Notes: generated from the sequence alone by a model not told the origin. Positions 29,001 through 40,000 are shown, counted from the stretch's first letter. The stretch is DNA of 64,000 nucleotides from Acridotheres tristis (GCA_037013685.1 CM072893.1:14720736-14784735), one strand, 5' to 3'. A program made the numbers and translations.

Positions 29001-31371
29001 AAGCTTTTATAGCTTTTTCCCAGAAGACCATGGTTGTTACCAAGCTTCCATATCTCCTAATCTGGCCATGACACAATAACTTGTCAATGCTCTCTCCTTC
29101 CTAATGGTTACTCAGACTCAAGAACCTTAGTAAAAATCACATTTGACAGGCATGGGAAAAATAGCAAGCTTCAGGTGTTTGCCACTAGTTTTTGTTAGTT
29201 TATTTCTGAAATAGAATATTTCTGGTAGCTGAAATGCAGAGCACATTTCATGGTCTGGCAATGCATTGCTTTAGAGATTGTGGCTCTTTAAAAAAAAAGA
29301 GCTTTATGAAGTCTGTTTGCTTCTCAAAGACAATCCCTGGCACTGGACAGGTCTAGTTGGGTCTCAGTACATCAAAAGCTTATTTGATGTCAGTGAAACT
29401 AAGATGCAACTGCTGTTTTGCTCCAGGTTGTCAGAAAGCCTTTCAGTAATCACTTTCAGTCAGAAGAGATGCTCAATTGTTCTTTCCTGCTGCAAGGGGG
29501 AAAAAACAGCAGCTTGCTCTTCCTCAATAATTCCCTCATATTTCATTTTTAATCTCTTAAGCAAATTACAAGTGAAGACCTTTGATGTATGCGCCAAACT
29601 CATTCATTTCTCAGTACTTGCTGGACTAGAGAGGATCTCCCGTTCTTATGCATGTGGATGATAATAACAACTTCAAAGCCCCCAGGCATGTGTTAGCTCT
29701 CCTCGATTTCCTTTCTAAGTATGCATTTTGTGGGCCAACACCAGTTAAGAGCCATAAGCAGCTGTACTTGAATGCCATCTATTAAGGCAGCCTTGCTATC
29801 TCCCTCATAATGTAACAACGCTATTTCTGCTTTGCAGATCTACTCAATCTGGATTTTGCATTCTTCCTGAAATTAAATATCTAATTTCCAGCATTTATGG
29901 TGTTCTCAGCTTAAAATAGTCTGGAACCTGATCAAACTCAGAGCAAAGAGCCATTAAAAGGCACTTGCCCTGAGGTGGTTTGGAGCATTTCTGGTGGATT
30001 ATGAGGCATTGCTTTGCTGTTGTGGGGTTTTATAACATGAAGCGCAGCTGATTACTTCTAGAGGGACAGTAGGTCATAGCCATATGGTACCACTGGACCA
30101 GATGTTCCAAGTACAGCAGAACAGCTGCACCTGAGCAGTGGCTGGGTAAACTTCCCCCAGGCTTGCTAAGGAAGAATGAAAAGGGGACATTTCAAACCAG
30201 TTAGTGTTATAGTTGTCATCATTATTTAGTCTGTCCAACTCATTATCTGAACACTTGGAGACAAAGACCATAGAAGAGTTAAAGAGAATATAATATAGTC
30301 ATATAAATAAGAAAAACCACCATCAGAGACAATTTACATTGGAAGAAAATAAATAGTTTTGGAAAAGGATGTAAAACTTAAGGCTTTCAGCCAAGCTTTG
30401 TCTAAGGAGGTGGAGTGGGAAGAGTAAACAGATTTTCTCTAGGGCAGAAAATTTATCCCATAAGTGGGGAGCACAGATTTCATGTAGTTTCCTTTAATGG
30501 GTTTGTTATTGACCACAGTCAGTGGAACAGACACCAGACCAATGGCACAGCAACTCTGGTGTTTCCCCTTTTGCCCTGCCAGCAAGTCAGAAGCCTGTAC
30601 CAAGTGGACAGCAAACATCAATCCAATTTCTGTCTCCCAGCTCTATTTAAATCTATATTTGGCACTCCATATACCATGAGATTACTCTGACCTGAAACCT
30701 GCTCTCAGCATGTCTGGACAATTTTTCTGACCGGAGTTACATACCAAGTTTCTACTGTTTTTGTTTATTTTTTTAAGCATGCTATGCTTAGGAAATAGGT
30801 TGGACCACACATTTCTGGAACCTCTGCAGCAATATGTTATTAACGATACAGAGAACTAAACGAAAAAGAGTTTCTTATCCCCACATACAGCAAGAGTAGA
30901 AACAGACTGTGGCAGTTTCCCAATTCTCTTGTCAAGGGAATTAGGTGCAATTCTGTGTGTGTTACTGTGGTAAATTAGGGACAAAACCCCCTTGATTTTT
31001 GGCAATGCCATTTTCTTTAGAGGTTGGTTTAAACACTGACCAGTTGGAGATGCCCCATTTTTGGGCCTGAGGAACACACCAGGATGCCCTGCACAGCACA
31101 GAATGAGGCACTCATTGGGTATTCTCTCTGCATAGGATTCCTCTGGTAGGTGCTCTCCTTGCAGGGCTTCCTCTTAGCACTGACTAAGCAACAGGGGAAT
31201 CAGCAGTTTGGGGCCCCAGGCTCTCCCTGTTCCCAGCATTCACCAGTAAGGGGAGGTCACAAGAAAGACATCATCCTTATTTTCCACATTACTATGCCTT
31301 GGGACCTATACTCCATTTCAACACAAATCTCCCAGAAAATGTTTTCTGCTGACAGTGAGAGAAAAAGCAGA

Positions 31372-31376
31372 ACAGT
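31372..31376. repeat. Target-site duplication ACAGT, left copy
   Basis: ACAGT sits immediately left of the TG terminus of the provirus and is repeated at 34933-34937. A 5-bp duplication fits ERVL-type integration. Confidence 0.85.
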
Positions 31377-31508
31377 TGTCCTGGTTTAGGGCGAATTTGG
31401 GGAGAAACCTCGGGAAGGAGCCCCCACACAGCAAACCCCACGACTCCTCCCCCCCCACCAACGGGTTCGGGAAGAATTTCCTCAGAGAAGAGTGGGAAAA
31501 AAGACCTG

Positions 31509-31514
31509 TTTATT
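31509..31514 (-). terminator. LTR poly(A) signal AATAAA
   Basis: TTTATT on the + strand reads AATAAA in the element's sense, about 600 nt into the 3' LTR and about 130 nt before its end. That fits the end of R. The same signal is at 34341-34346 in the 5' LTR. Confidence 0.65.
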
Positions 31515-31856
31515 TAACAAGCAAAACACTCCCCAGCACAGGGAAACAACAACACCAGCTGACAAAAAACTCTTTCACCGTTCTGAAGGGATGGCAATCT
31601 CAGTCTCTCCGGCGAGTGGTCTCCCAGTTATCAGTCTCCGGCGCTGGGGAATGGCTGCTGCAGGTGACAGAGTGTAGGCTCCCGGTGTTTCTTGGGGCTT
31701 CCCAGGTCCCCGTCCAGAACAGGTCCAGATGGTATCCAGGAGAGGGAGGGGACGGGGTGGAAAAGAAAACAGTCCAGGGAAAAGTTGGACTGCCTAGCTG
31801 AACTAACTAACAAGCAAAAAGCAAGGGCAAAGCGAAGGAAAGAAAAAGAGGCAGAA

Positions 31857-31937
31857 GCAAGCAAGCAGGCAAGCAAGCAGGCAAGCAAGCAGGCAAGCAA
31901 GCAGGCAAGCAAGCAGGCAAGCAAGCAAGCAAGCAAG
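31857..31937. repeat. 12-bp tandem repeat inside the 3' LTR (5 GCAGG-containing units)
   Basis: GCAAGCAGGCAA units, flanked by plain GCAA repeats, occupy 81 bp. Five CAGG marks are counted here against four in the other LTR. The array sits in the U3 part of the element. Apparent SKQA or LLAC open frames across it are by-products of a unit length divisible by three. Confidence 0.92.
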
Positions 31938-32112
31938 CCAGCAGAGCCAAAACCTCTCCTAAACATAGACCATGGGGGAGGTGAGCCGGCTGATAACAAG
32001 ACAAAACAAAGCTTCACTTTCAGAGTAAGTCCTGTAAGCACAGGACATAATACCAAACATAATCAGAACACACGATTTGGAGATACAAACACCATAACAT
32101 CACCCTAGGACA

Positions 32113-32129
32113 TTCCACCCCTTATCTCC
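32113..32129 (-). other. Polypurine tract of the provirus
   Basis: In the element's sense this reads GGAGATAAGGGGTGGAA directly before the 3' LTR terminus. It is purine-only but for one or two T, as needed to prime plus-strand DNA synthesis. Confidence 0.8.
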
Positions 32130-32254
32130 ATATCGTGAACATACTAAACAGCATGTGAAAACTTCAGCAAGTAGAAATTTCCATCTTTCTCCTCCTACAC
32201 TCTTCTATTGCTCAAACCTTTGACACTTACACATTCCTTCTCTCTCATGCTGCC

Positions 32255-34273
32255 TCACCCCACAGTCAGATCTCCCTGAGGTACACATCGTGTTGTTCCA
32301 TCTCTCTGCATTATCCACCATGTACAACCTGGTCCCTGAGCGAAGACAATCCCACGAATGGGTTTGTCTGTACTCGAGGCAGAATTGATCCAAACTGCCT
32401 TCCCTAACAAACCTCTCATGTGTGCCACTGGGACTTTGTCTCCATCTACTATATTCAGGGACTCAGACTGGGCAGGGCCTGCTCGGTTGGTGGAACCTCG
32501 AGTGTTAACTAACCAAGTGGCCTTTGCTAAATGCTGCTCCCAGTTCTTGAAAGATCCCCCACCCAATGCTCTCAAGGTAGTTTTTAACAGTCCATTACAC
32601 CTTTCCACTTTCCCTGCAGCTGGTGCATGGTAGGGGATATGGTACACCCACTCAATGCCATGTTCCCTAGCCCAGGTGTTTATAAGGCTGTTCTTGAAAT
32701 GAGTCCCATTGTCTGACTCAATTCTCTCAGGGGTACCATGCCTCCAAAGAACTTGTTTTTCCAGGCCCAGGATGGTGCTACGGGCTGTGGCATGAGACAC
32801 AGGGTAGGTCTCTAACCACCCAGTGGTGGCTTCCACCATGGTCAGTACATAGCGCTTGCCCTGGCGGGTTTGAGGCAGTGTGATGTAGTCAATCTGCCAG
32901 GCCTCTCCATACTTGTACTTGGACCATCGCCCCCCATACCAGAGGGGCTTCACCCGCTTGGCTTGCTTGATGGCAGCGCACGTCTCACAGTCATGGATAA
33001 CTTGAGAAATACTGTCCATGGTTAGATCCACCCCTCGGTCTCGTGCCCACTTATATGTGGCATCTCTGCCCTGATGACCTGAGGCATCATGGGCCCATCG
33101 AGCCAGGAACAACTCTCCCTTGTGCTGCCAGTCTAAATCTATCTTCGACACCTCTATCTGTGCAGCCTGATCTACCTGCTCATTGTGTCGGTGTTCCTCA
33201 TTAGCCCGACTCTTGGGGACATGGGCATCTATGTGACGGACTTTCACAGGCAGCTTCTCTATCCTGGTGGCAATGTCTTTCCATTCATTGGCAGCCCAAA
33301 TTGGTTTTCCTCTACGCTGCCAGTCAGCCTTTTTCCATCTCTCCAACCATCCCCACAGAGCATTGGCTACCATCCATGAATCGGTATAAAGGTAAAGCTT
33401 TGGCCACTTTTCTCTCTCTGCAATGATCTTCTTCTCCTTAGAATTATCCTGGCACTTCTCTTTCAGGTACTTTGCCACCTCAGCTGGGTTCTGAATTTGG
33501 TCACATGGAAAATCCCAGGATGTAGGGTCAGAAAATTCCTTTAAGATCTGGCCCATATCCTCCCATTTCCCACACCACTCGGGATTTCTCACGCCTGGCT
33601 CTACCCTGGGGTCAGGGGTCTCATCTGTCCCTCTAGAAATCTCAGCTCTCATTCTAGAGAAACTGCAAACTGTATAGACAAAGCTTACGATATTAAACAC
33701 CAGAAAGATGGTCTCTTTAACATTCAGGGGGAACTGAACATTCTCTAACAAGGATGTAACAAATTCAGAGGAGAAGAAGGAAAACAAAGGCTGAAAAGCC
33801 TCATCCCCTGCTTCTCCTCTAACAAACTGAGTGCACAGCCATAACCAAGAACCATACATTCCTGGGACAGACTCCAGCACTTTCATAAATCTCCTGCAGG
33901 CCATTAAAACCAAGCCCAGCCCGATGGATATTCTGGTCAATGCCCCTCTGCTACAGAAACTACGTATTAGGGACAATACTGGAGCTATTTCTGGATAAGA
34001 AAATAAACCTAGGGACCACAGAGGTATTAAGATCTCAAAAAACCCTAGGGACCAGAAACCCATGCAGGCCTCCACCCCAAAAGACATGAATTCCAAAAAC
34101 ATAGCCAATGACTGCTCTATACAACACAAAATAATTTGAACCAAATTATTATTAGAACAGGGTTTTTTTCCCACTTTCTCAAGCCCCGAGATGGGCGCCA
34201 AGAGTATTTGTCCTGGTTTAGGGCGAATTTGGGGAGAAACCTCGGGAAGGAGCCCCCACACAGCAAACCCCAC
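32255..34273 (-). CDS. Endogenous retroviral fusion frame: unassigned 5' region + RNase H remnant + integrase (672 codons)
   Basis: One uninterrupted frame, read leftward. Residues 1-22 lie inside the 5' LTR and about 25-30 across the primer-binding site, so real translation would start later, perhaps at M58 (near 34102). Residues 44-205 are rich in hydrophobic stretches (about 44-62, 68-92, 113-127, 187-204). Their position is that of gag, but I do not recognise them. Residues 291-370 resemble an RNase H domain: YTDSW with D298, HIDAH at 347-351 and D368. Integrase follows: zinc-binding H395-x4-H400 and C429-x2-C432; catalytic D462 (WQIDY), D521 (SDNG) and E557, with exactly 35 residues between the last two, giving an intact D,D35E set. 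The frame stops 142 nt before the polypurine tract. Protease and RT are missing without breaking the frame. Integrase would insert viral DNA; whether this protein is made is unknown. Confidence 0.85.
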   Translation of the reverse strand: MGFAVWGLLPEVSPQIRPKPGQILLAPISGLEKVGKKPCSNNNLVQIILCCIEQSLAMFLEFMSFGVEACMGFWSLGFFEILIPLWSLGLFSYPEIAPVLSLIRSFCSRGALTRISIGLGLVLMACRRFMKVLESVPGMYGSWLWLCTQFVRGEAGDEAFQPLFSFFSSEFVTSLLENVQFPLNVKETIFLVFNIVSFVYTVCSFSRMRAEISRGTDETPDPRVEPGVRNPEWCGKWEDMGQILKEFSDPTSWDFPCDQIQNPAEVAKYLKEKCQDNSKEKKIIAEREKWPKLYLYTDSWMVANALWGWLERWKKADWQRRGKPIWAANEWKDIATRIEKLPVKVRHIDAHVPKSRANEEHRHNEQVDQAAQIEVSKIDLDWQHKGELFLARWAHDASGHQGRDATYKWARDRGVDLTMDSISQVIHDCETCAAIKQAKRVKPLWYGGRWSKYKYGEAWQIDYITLPQTRQGKRYVLTMVEATTGWLETYPVSHATARSTILGLEKQVLWRHGTPERIESDNGTHFKNSLINTWAREHGIEWVYHIPYHAPAAGKVERCNGLLKTTLRALGGGSFKNWEQHLAKATWLVNTRGSTNRAGPAQSESLNIVDGDKVPVAHMRGLLGKAVWINSASSTDKPIRGIVFAQGPGCTWWIMQRDGTTRCVPQGDLTVG
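34183..34200 (-). other. Primer-binding site, tRNA-Lys-like
   Basis: In the element's sense it reads TGGCGCCCATCTCGGGGC, eight bases after the 5' LTR. It begins with the TGG that pairs with a tRNA CCA end. By recall it matches the tRNA-Lys(CUU) 3' end at 15 of 18 positions, with mismatches at positions 10, 12 and 13. Another primer tRNA is possible. Confidence 0.65.
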
Positions 34274-34932
34274 GACTCCTCCCCCCCCACCAACGGGTTC
34301 GGGAAGAATTTCCTCAGAGAAGAGTGGGAAAAAAGACCTGTTTATTTAACAAGCAAAACACTCCCCAGCACAGGGAAACAACAACACCAGCTGACAAAAA
34401 ACTCTTTCACCGTTCTGAAGGGATGGCAATCTCAGTCTCTCCGGCGAGTGGTCTCCCAGTTATCAGTCTCCGGCGCTGGGGAATGGCTGCTGCAGGTGAC
34501 AGAGTGTAGGCTCCCGGTGTTTCTTGGGGCTTCCCAGGTCCCCGTCCAGAACAGGTCCAGATGGTATCCAGGAGAGGGAGGGGACGGGGTGGAAAAGAAA
34601 ACAGTCCAGGGAAAAGTTGGACTGCCTAGCTGAACTAACTAACAAGCAAAAAGCAAGGGCAAAGCGAAGGAAAGAAAAAGAGGCAGAAGCAAGCAAGCAG
34701 GCAAGCAAGCAGGCAAGCAAGCAGGCAAGCAAGCAGGCAAGCAAGCAAGCAAGCAAGCCAGCAGAGCCAAAACCTCTCCTAAACATAGACCATGGGGGAG
34801 GTGAGCCGGCTGATAACAAGACAAAACAAAGCTTCACTTTCAGAGTAAGTCCTGTAAGCACAGGACATAATACCAAACATAATCAGAACACACGATTTGG
34901 AGATACAAACACCATAACATCACCCTAGGACA
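34209..34932 (-). repeat. 5' LTR of the provirus (724 bp)
   Basis: The same sequence as the 3' LTR except for one missing 12-bp unit in the internal array. In the element's sense U3 is at the right-hand end. The poly(A) signal is at 34341-34346. I could not identify a convincing TATA box. Confidence 0.95.
34689..34757. repeat. 12-bp tandem repeat inside the 5' LTR (4 GCAGG-containing units)
   Basis: The 69-bp counterpart of the 81-bp array at 31857-31937. It is the only difference I can see between the two LTRs. Confidence 0.92.
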
Positions 34933-34937
34933 ACAGT
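34933..34937. repeat. Target-site duplication ACAGT, right copy
   Basis: Directly follows the CA terminus of the provirus and matches 31372-31376. Confidence 0.85.
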
Positions 34938-36974
34938 GAACAAAATGCCTTTCAGAGCCCTGGCTCCAGCCTCACCCCACAAACCCAGGGAGCCTTGTTC
35001 AGGACTGGGGTCCTTCCTTCCTAGCCCCCAGGGAACTTGCTTGTCCCTGTCTCACATATACTCTCTTACAAACACAGCCACTATACTGGACTATTAGCCC
35101 TGTCACAGACATAGCAAGAGATGCACTGGTCAGTAAATTTGACTCCTATCAGGTCAAATCCAAATTACCCTCTTGACAATACTGCCTAAGAAGGTCATAA
35201 AACAGTGTGTCTACTTGTTATATGACTTGGACAAACAACATCAACCTTTATCTACAAGAATGTTTGTTTATTGAGTGAAAAAAGAAAACCACAAAACATA
35301 AAAAAAAAAACATACCACAAATCTATAATTTCTGATGCACCTTTCACTTTCTCCTATTTTCAGACTTTTAGAAATGCTCCTTAATGCATCAGCTAAAAAC
35401 ATTCAGCCACTGAAATCCTTGCTCTGTGAAGCAAAGCTGCCCCTTTGATTTGATTTGCAGAATGGCCTCACAAGTCAACATAATTCTGATTCCCCTGCTG
35501 ATAGCAGCAACACAACCGACGTCTGGCTGAAATGAAGTAATGAACACAACAGACAGCGCTTATTAAAGAATCAAATAAAACTCTGAATACATCAATCAAA
35601 AATAAGTATACAACCAATATTTTCTGGCAATCTGTAGCTGGGAGATGAAGAGGGAAGCACAAACCCAGGCTCAAACAGTAGGTTCTTAGGGCAGCAATTG
35701 TCATTTTTTGTTTTATGGGTCTGCAATGCTTGTCTCAGCAGAGTCCCAGTCCTGATGGGGGCCATTAAGCAATACTTCAGTATAAAGAGAAATTAAATGA
35801 GTAACACCCAGTGAGATACTCCTGCACGCAAGGTTTTGTCAGACAAGTTTTATATAGTGCTGTATAAACACCAGTTGACTTCAGCAAGAATCAAGGGCAT
35901 GCAGCATTTTGTGAGGAGGGTGCAGTCATTTAAAGCATTTCTCTCTATCTGCAGTAATCAAAACAAGTTATAGCCAGGCTACAACTATATGTCTAGTTTG
36001 AAGACTGCTTGTCTGTGTGAGACAGAGCCATCTGGATTTACTTTACAGTTAACTTTAAAAAATATATATATATAAGGTTTCTTAACTTTTGCCAAACAAC
36101 TGGAAACATAATGGTTTCTGCATGCTGTTAGCATCTCAGTACAGCTGCAAATGTCCATTAGGACAATCTTATATAATTATATACTTACTCTTCCCATGAA
36201 ATTGTTAAAAACCCAGCTTTTCCAAATAAGAACGTATTTTGTAGTGAAGAGGAAATCTTCCAGTTCACCAGGTTGGAATGGGGGAGGGAAGTCTTCTAAA
36301 GCAGAACTTTACTCAGAGTTTTTCTTTAAACTAACATAAAAATTTCAAGTCTTAGTGTGTCAGATTTTTCCAACTGTACCTCTAATGTGCTCTGGCCAGA
36401 AATCTACAATTTCTTTCCCTTTCCTTTGTGGAACAAGCTCATTCCTTCTAAGATTTCTTTTTCAAGAGTTAAAAAAAGCAGCTCTTTCCTCCCCCCATCC
36501 CCTTTTCCCAACTCTTCCCTCTGGATGGGACTTTGATTCTCATTCTTCCCACAGTTCCATACTCTTGTTCAACAGAAAGTGGTACCTGGTGCCAGTGGGA
36601 GCTGATCCCCAACAGCAGGGATCTGCACACAGAACACGAGCAAGCTGGATGCAGGCAAGGCTCCAGGAAGGAGGTGTGATCTGTGTGTTCAAAGCATCAT
36701 CATCAGTTTGGCCAAGATTTTCAGAAATTACCAATAACACAGCACATGTCAGCATTTAGGAGTCTGAGGTAACAATTCAGCTTTCCAGAAGGCCGGTGCT
36801 TACCTCTTCCAAAATGAGAGCCTTCCTGCTGTGTTTTCTGTGTGTCCAGGCTCAAAGCACTCCAAGTCATTAGCCACTCTCAAAACATCTCAGCAGCTAG
36901 GATTTTTTTACTTAACAAAAACAAAACTAATGGAAACACAAACAACTAGTCCCCAAAATTGGACACAATTCTGT

Positions 36975-37066
36975 GTAACGTGCTCTAGGATGACTCTGCC
37001 TGAGCAGGGAGGTTGGACCAGATGACCCAGTGGTCATTCTTCCAATCTTACCCATTCTGTGACTTT
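36975..37066 (+). mobile_element. CR1 LINE 3'-end fragment
   Basis: GTGCTCTAGGATGACTCTGC, then GAGCAGGGAGGTTGGACCAG, then ATGACC, and a CATTCTGTGA end, follow the well-known avian CR1 3' UTR layout. It is degraded and 5'-truncated, with no coding part, as most CR1 copies are. The upstream limit is uncertain. Confidence 0.85.
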
Positions 37067-40000
37067 TCCAGGAGGTGAGTGACCTTATGCACATGTTCTC
37101 AGGACCCTACAGAAAGAAGGGAACATGGGCGCATATTGTCAGCCATTCAGACAGAAAAATAGTTATTTTTCAGATGCCTGCCTCAAAATAACAATACCAC
37201 AAAGCATTGTAATGCTATGGATCTCATCAGAATTACAACCTTGGTAAGAGACAAGCAACAGACCACTCACTGCCCATCCTTGAGGCACACAGGCCTCACA
37301 GAGCAGCCTGTTCTCACCAGCACTGCTGCTCTGCTGTATCATCTTACCCATGTTACCCATACTGGGTTACCGGCAAGGGATAAAGCAACTGCTGCTAGTT
37401 TCTGTTATATGGGGTCTGTATCTCCTCCTCCACAAAGTTTCTCTGTTATCAGTACAGAATTAATTTGCAAACAACCTTACAAGGTATCTTAGAGGGCACA
37501 GCAGGTTTCTAGCATCCAAGCTCTTTCTCATTTTAAGAGTGACTGTCTGAATAATTGGCAGGGAGGAGCTTGGCTGCTCTGTAATGCAGAAACTTGGCTA
37601 GAGTGATGCTGTTAGCATGAAACAGCAGCAGATCCAATGCCTAGAACTTGAACTGAAACTCTTTGTTATTACTTCACATCTGTATTGCAGCATTAGCCAC
37701 AGGCCATGGCCAGGTCTGGCCCTGGTCCTTCTGGGATGAACTTTTGTCTTTTAAACAGACAAGGGACGACAAAGGTGATTGAAAGGATTTAATGCAACAT
37801 TAAAAATAACCGACAGAGTCAGGAATTTGTGTCCCACTGAAAAAATAATGGCAGCTACTGTAGGACTTGGGTACTTTGGAAAAAAATGGTCAGGCAACCT
37901 GAATCTTTGGTAGGGCAGGGCATTTGCAGTCACAGAAGACTGTTTGTTTTTGCAAGAAATTTAAAAAGTTCCACAAGAGGTTTCCATCAATAGCTGTCTG
38001 CTTTTTGCAGGCACTGGTGTGACAGTAGAGAGCACTGTGAGGCAGAAAGATAGGCAAGCAGTGCATGCAGGTCTGCTCAGAGAGATCATTCCCAGGATAG
38101 TCAACTCAACAGAAGAAAAAGGGTCCAGAGACCAAAGGGATACTTCCAATATCACACACTTGCCCTGACTGATCTCTTTGCCTCTTTTTCCCACTTTCAC
38201 ACAGAAGGCAAAAGATCTGAAGAATTTCTCTGAAGAAATATCAATATTCATGTGACAACTGGATCTTAGGTCATCACAAGCCTATGTCCAACAGCACCAA
38301 AATCTCCTCCTAATGCTGTGGTGCGAGTTGCAGCTCTGAGGCAGGGTTTGCTGCAGAACAAATGCCCAGGTGGAGGATTTTGTGTACTCGTGTGTGATCC
38401 CCGGGCCCTTCATCCCTGTGGCCATGAAGGTCACCACTCACAGCAGCAAAGTACTGGAGTGGAAGAGGTGTGGCTCTGACACCAGGGAATCCAGCTTTGA
38501 TCTTTGATGAATCTGGATGTGACTTACCAGAGAAAGTTTTGGGCTTTCTTCAGCAGGAAGTCATGGAGCTCTTTAGGGAAGTAGAGAATTTTTTAAAGGT
38601 TGGAGGGTGCACCTCTGCCTCTTTTTGGCAAGCTGTGCTCATGTCACCAGATCTGAGCAGGGCTGAGCACCATGTGGCTCTCCCAGCAAAGAAAGGCATT
38701 TCATAAGTTAGATGGGTGCTGAAAGTGTTGGCACTGGAGAAAACCAAAACAAGAAGCAGGGGAAGATGGTTTTCTGGTAGTGCACATGCAAGAAAAAAGG
38801 ACCTTGTGAAGATGCCACCTCTCCCATTTGCCCATTGTGCCAGTTCCAATCACTTGTGCACAGCATGACAGGAAACAGCAGTGCAATGCTCCTCACCCAC
38901 ATGCAGCAGTAAACATAGCATTGGCCTTGACAAGGGGACAACATCAAAGATGATGTTTGTTTTATTATAGTCAACGTGCAGGCATCATGTTATCTTAGTC
39001 ATACCAAGACTAGATAACTAAACTGCCAGGTTTAATGTTTCAGGTCACATCAGGGAATAGTTTTACCAGCAGATGTAAAGATCGTCATTTGGAGTGGGTA
39101 GCACTCAAGGTCAGAGTCAGCGAAACCTCCTCTAAAAATAGACTCTAGCTGCAAAGTTAGTAAGGTTTCTTTTGTCGTTCTGCTGCACTTCACAGGACCC
39201 AGTTACCTACAACACCCACCTAAGCTTACAGGTAAGGTAAGCAATATACATTTTCTGCTGTACTTCTGCTCCTTTTTCCTTCCTTTTGTAACCTGGTTTA
39301 GTAAAGCAAGGAGAGGACTGGAAAACTTGCTGAGGTAACTATTAATTTCATTAGCTTGTTGGAGAGAAAAAAAAAATATGACAGACTCAAAAAGGTTTTG
39401 AAAGTATAATGTATAATTTTAGAAAACCAAATTTGTTGTGTTACAAAAATCATTTTATAAATTAGGAAATTAGGTGCCAAAAATGTAATTATCCTGGAGA
39501 TAATTTCAATGTAAAAGTTAGAGAATTAAAATGCAATTTTTAAAGACTTGTAACATCTCTCCCAGAATATTTTGCCTATTCTTCAATAATTGCTCCACCC
39601 TCCAGTGAAATCTAGCTTTTCCAATTGAATTGAAATTCTCTCCGATGATGCTGTTTTAAGTTTCTTTTGACACTCTAATAATATTTAATAAAATCTCAGC
39701 TGAATCTGTTTTCAATTAACCAGCCCAGTCAACAATAAAGAATGAGGGCAAAAATAAGTTTTTAAAAAATCATATGTGGCTTAGAAATTCGTTGAAATAA
39801 ATAGTTAGTTTTGAATATTCACAGCAGGAGGGTCTGGGAAATAATTGCACAGAGGCTACAATTATTCTGGTTTAAAGCTGTTTAAAGATGACTGCAATAG
39901 ATGAACTATTTTATAGTCCACGAATACTTTAAGCATAAGAATGCAGGGCTAAAATAAAGTAAGTGCTACTGAAGTAAATGAATTTTGGTGAAATCTTGGA

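Larger units (their letters stand above)
17821..31376. other. Intergenic DNA between DUSP13 and DUSP29 (5' part)
   Basis: About 13.5 kb without a recognisable gene. It includes the DUSP13B 3' UTR at its start and a 63-bp tandem duplication at 19891-20013. The open frames are short, have no family signature and overlap on both strands. No third phosphatase exon (HCxxGxxRS motif) was seen. Confidence 0.6.
31377..32112 (-). repeat. 3' LTR of the provirus (736 bp)
   Basis: Begins TGTCCTGG and ends CTAGGACA on the + strand, giving a 6-bp terminal inverted repeat. It is the same sequence as 34209-34932 apart from one additional 12-bp unit in the internal GCAA/GCAGG array. A poly(A) signal lies at 31509-31514 on the - strand. 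Confidence 0.95.
31377..34932 (-). mobile_element. ERVL-type endogenous retrovirus, complete ends, internally deleted
   Basis: A 3,556-bp provirus on the - strand, bounded by two direct LTRs (34209-34932 is the 5' LTR, 31377-32112 the 3' LTR). LTR ends are TGTCCT...AGGACA, and the flanks carry the 5-bp duplication ACAGT. The 2,096-bp interior has a tRNA-Lys-like primer-binding site, one long frame ending in RNase H remnant and integrase, and a polypurine tract. Protease, the reverse-transcriptase palm (no YxDD block seen) and env are absent; lack of env is normal for ERVL, lack of RT is not. Assignment to ERVL (class III) rests on the style of the RNase H/integrase sequence and the 5-bp duplication. 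The LTRs match by eye except for one 12-bp repeat unit, so the insertion is young. It lies between DUSP13 and DUSP29, antisense to both. Confidence 0.93.

Noticed and set aside
31355..31801. 148-codon + strand frame and its twin at 34136-34633
   Set aside because: They lie mostly within the two copies of the LTR, antisense to the element's genes, and have no domain.
31692..32108. 138-codon + strand frame with SKQA repeats (and 134-codon twin at 34524-34928), plus - strand frames with LLAC/LPAC repeats
   Set aside because: These are readings of the 12-bp LTR tandem array, whose unit length is divisible by three, so all frames stay open. They run against the element's coding strand and have no domain.
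36059..36076. AT dinucleotide run near 36060 and the GA/GT stretch near 47600
   Set aside because: Short simple-sequence tracts of a kind common throughout bird introns and intergenic DNA; no further structure.
38470..38706. 78-codon + strand frame with an ordinary-looking amino-acid composition
   Set aside because: No motif or conserved neighbour could be recognised. It is open by chance as far as I can tell.
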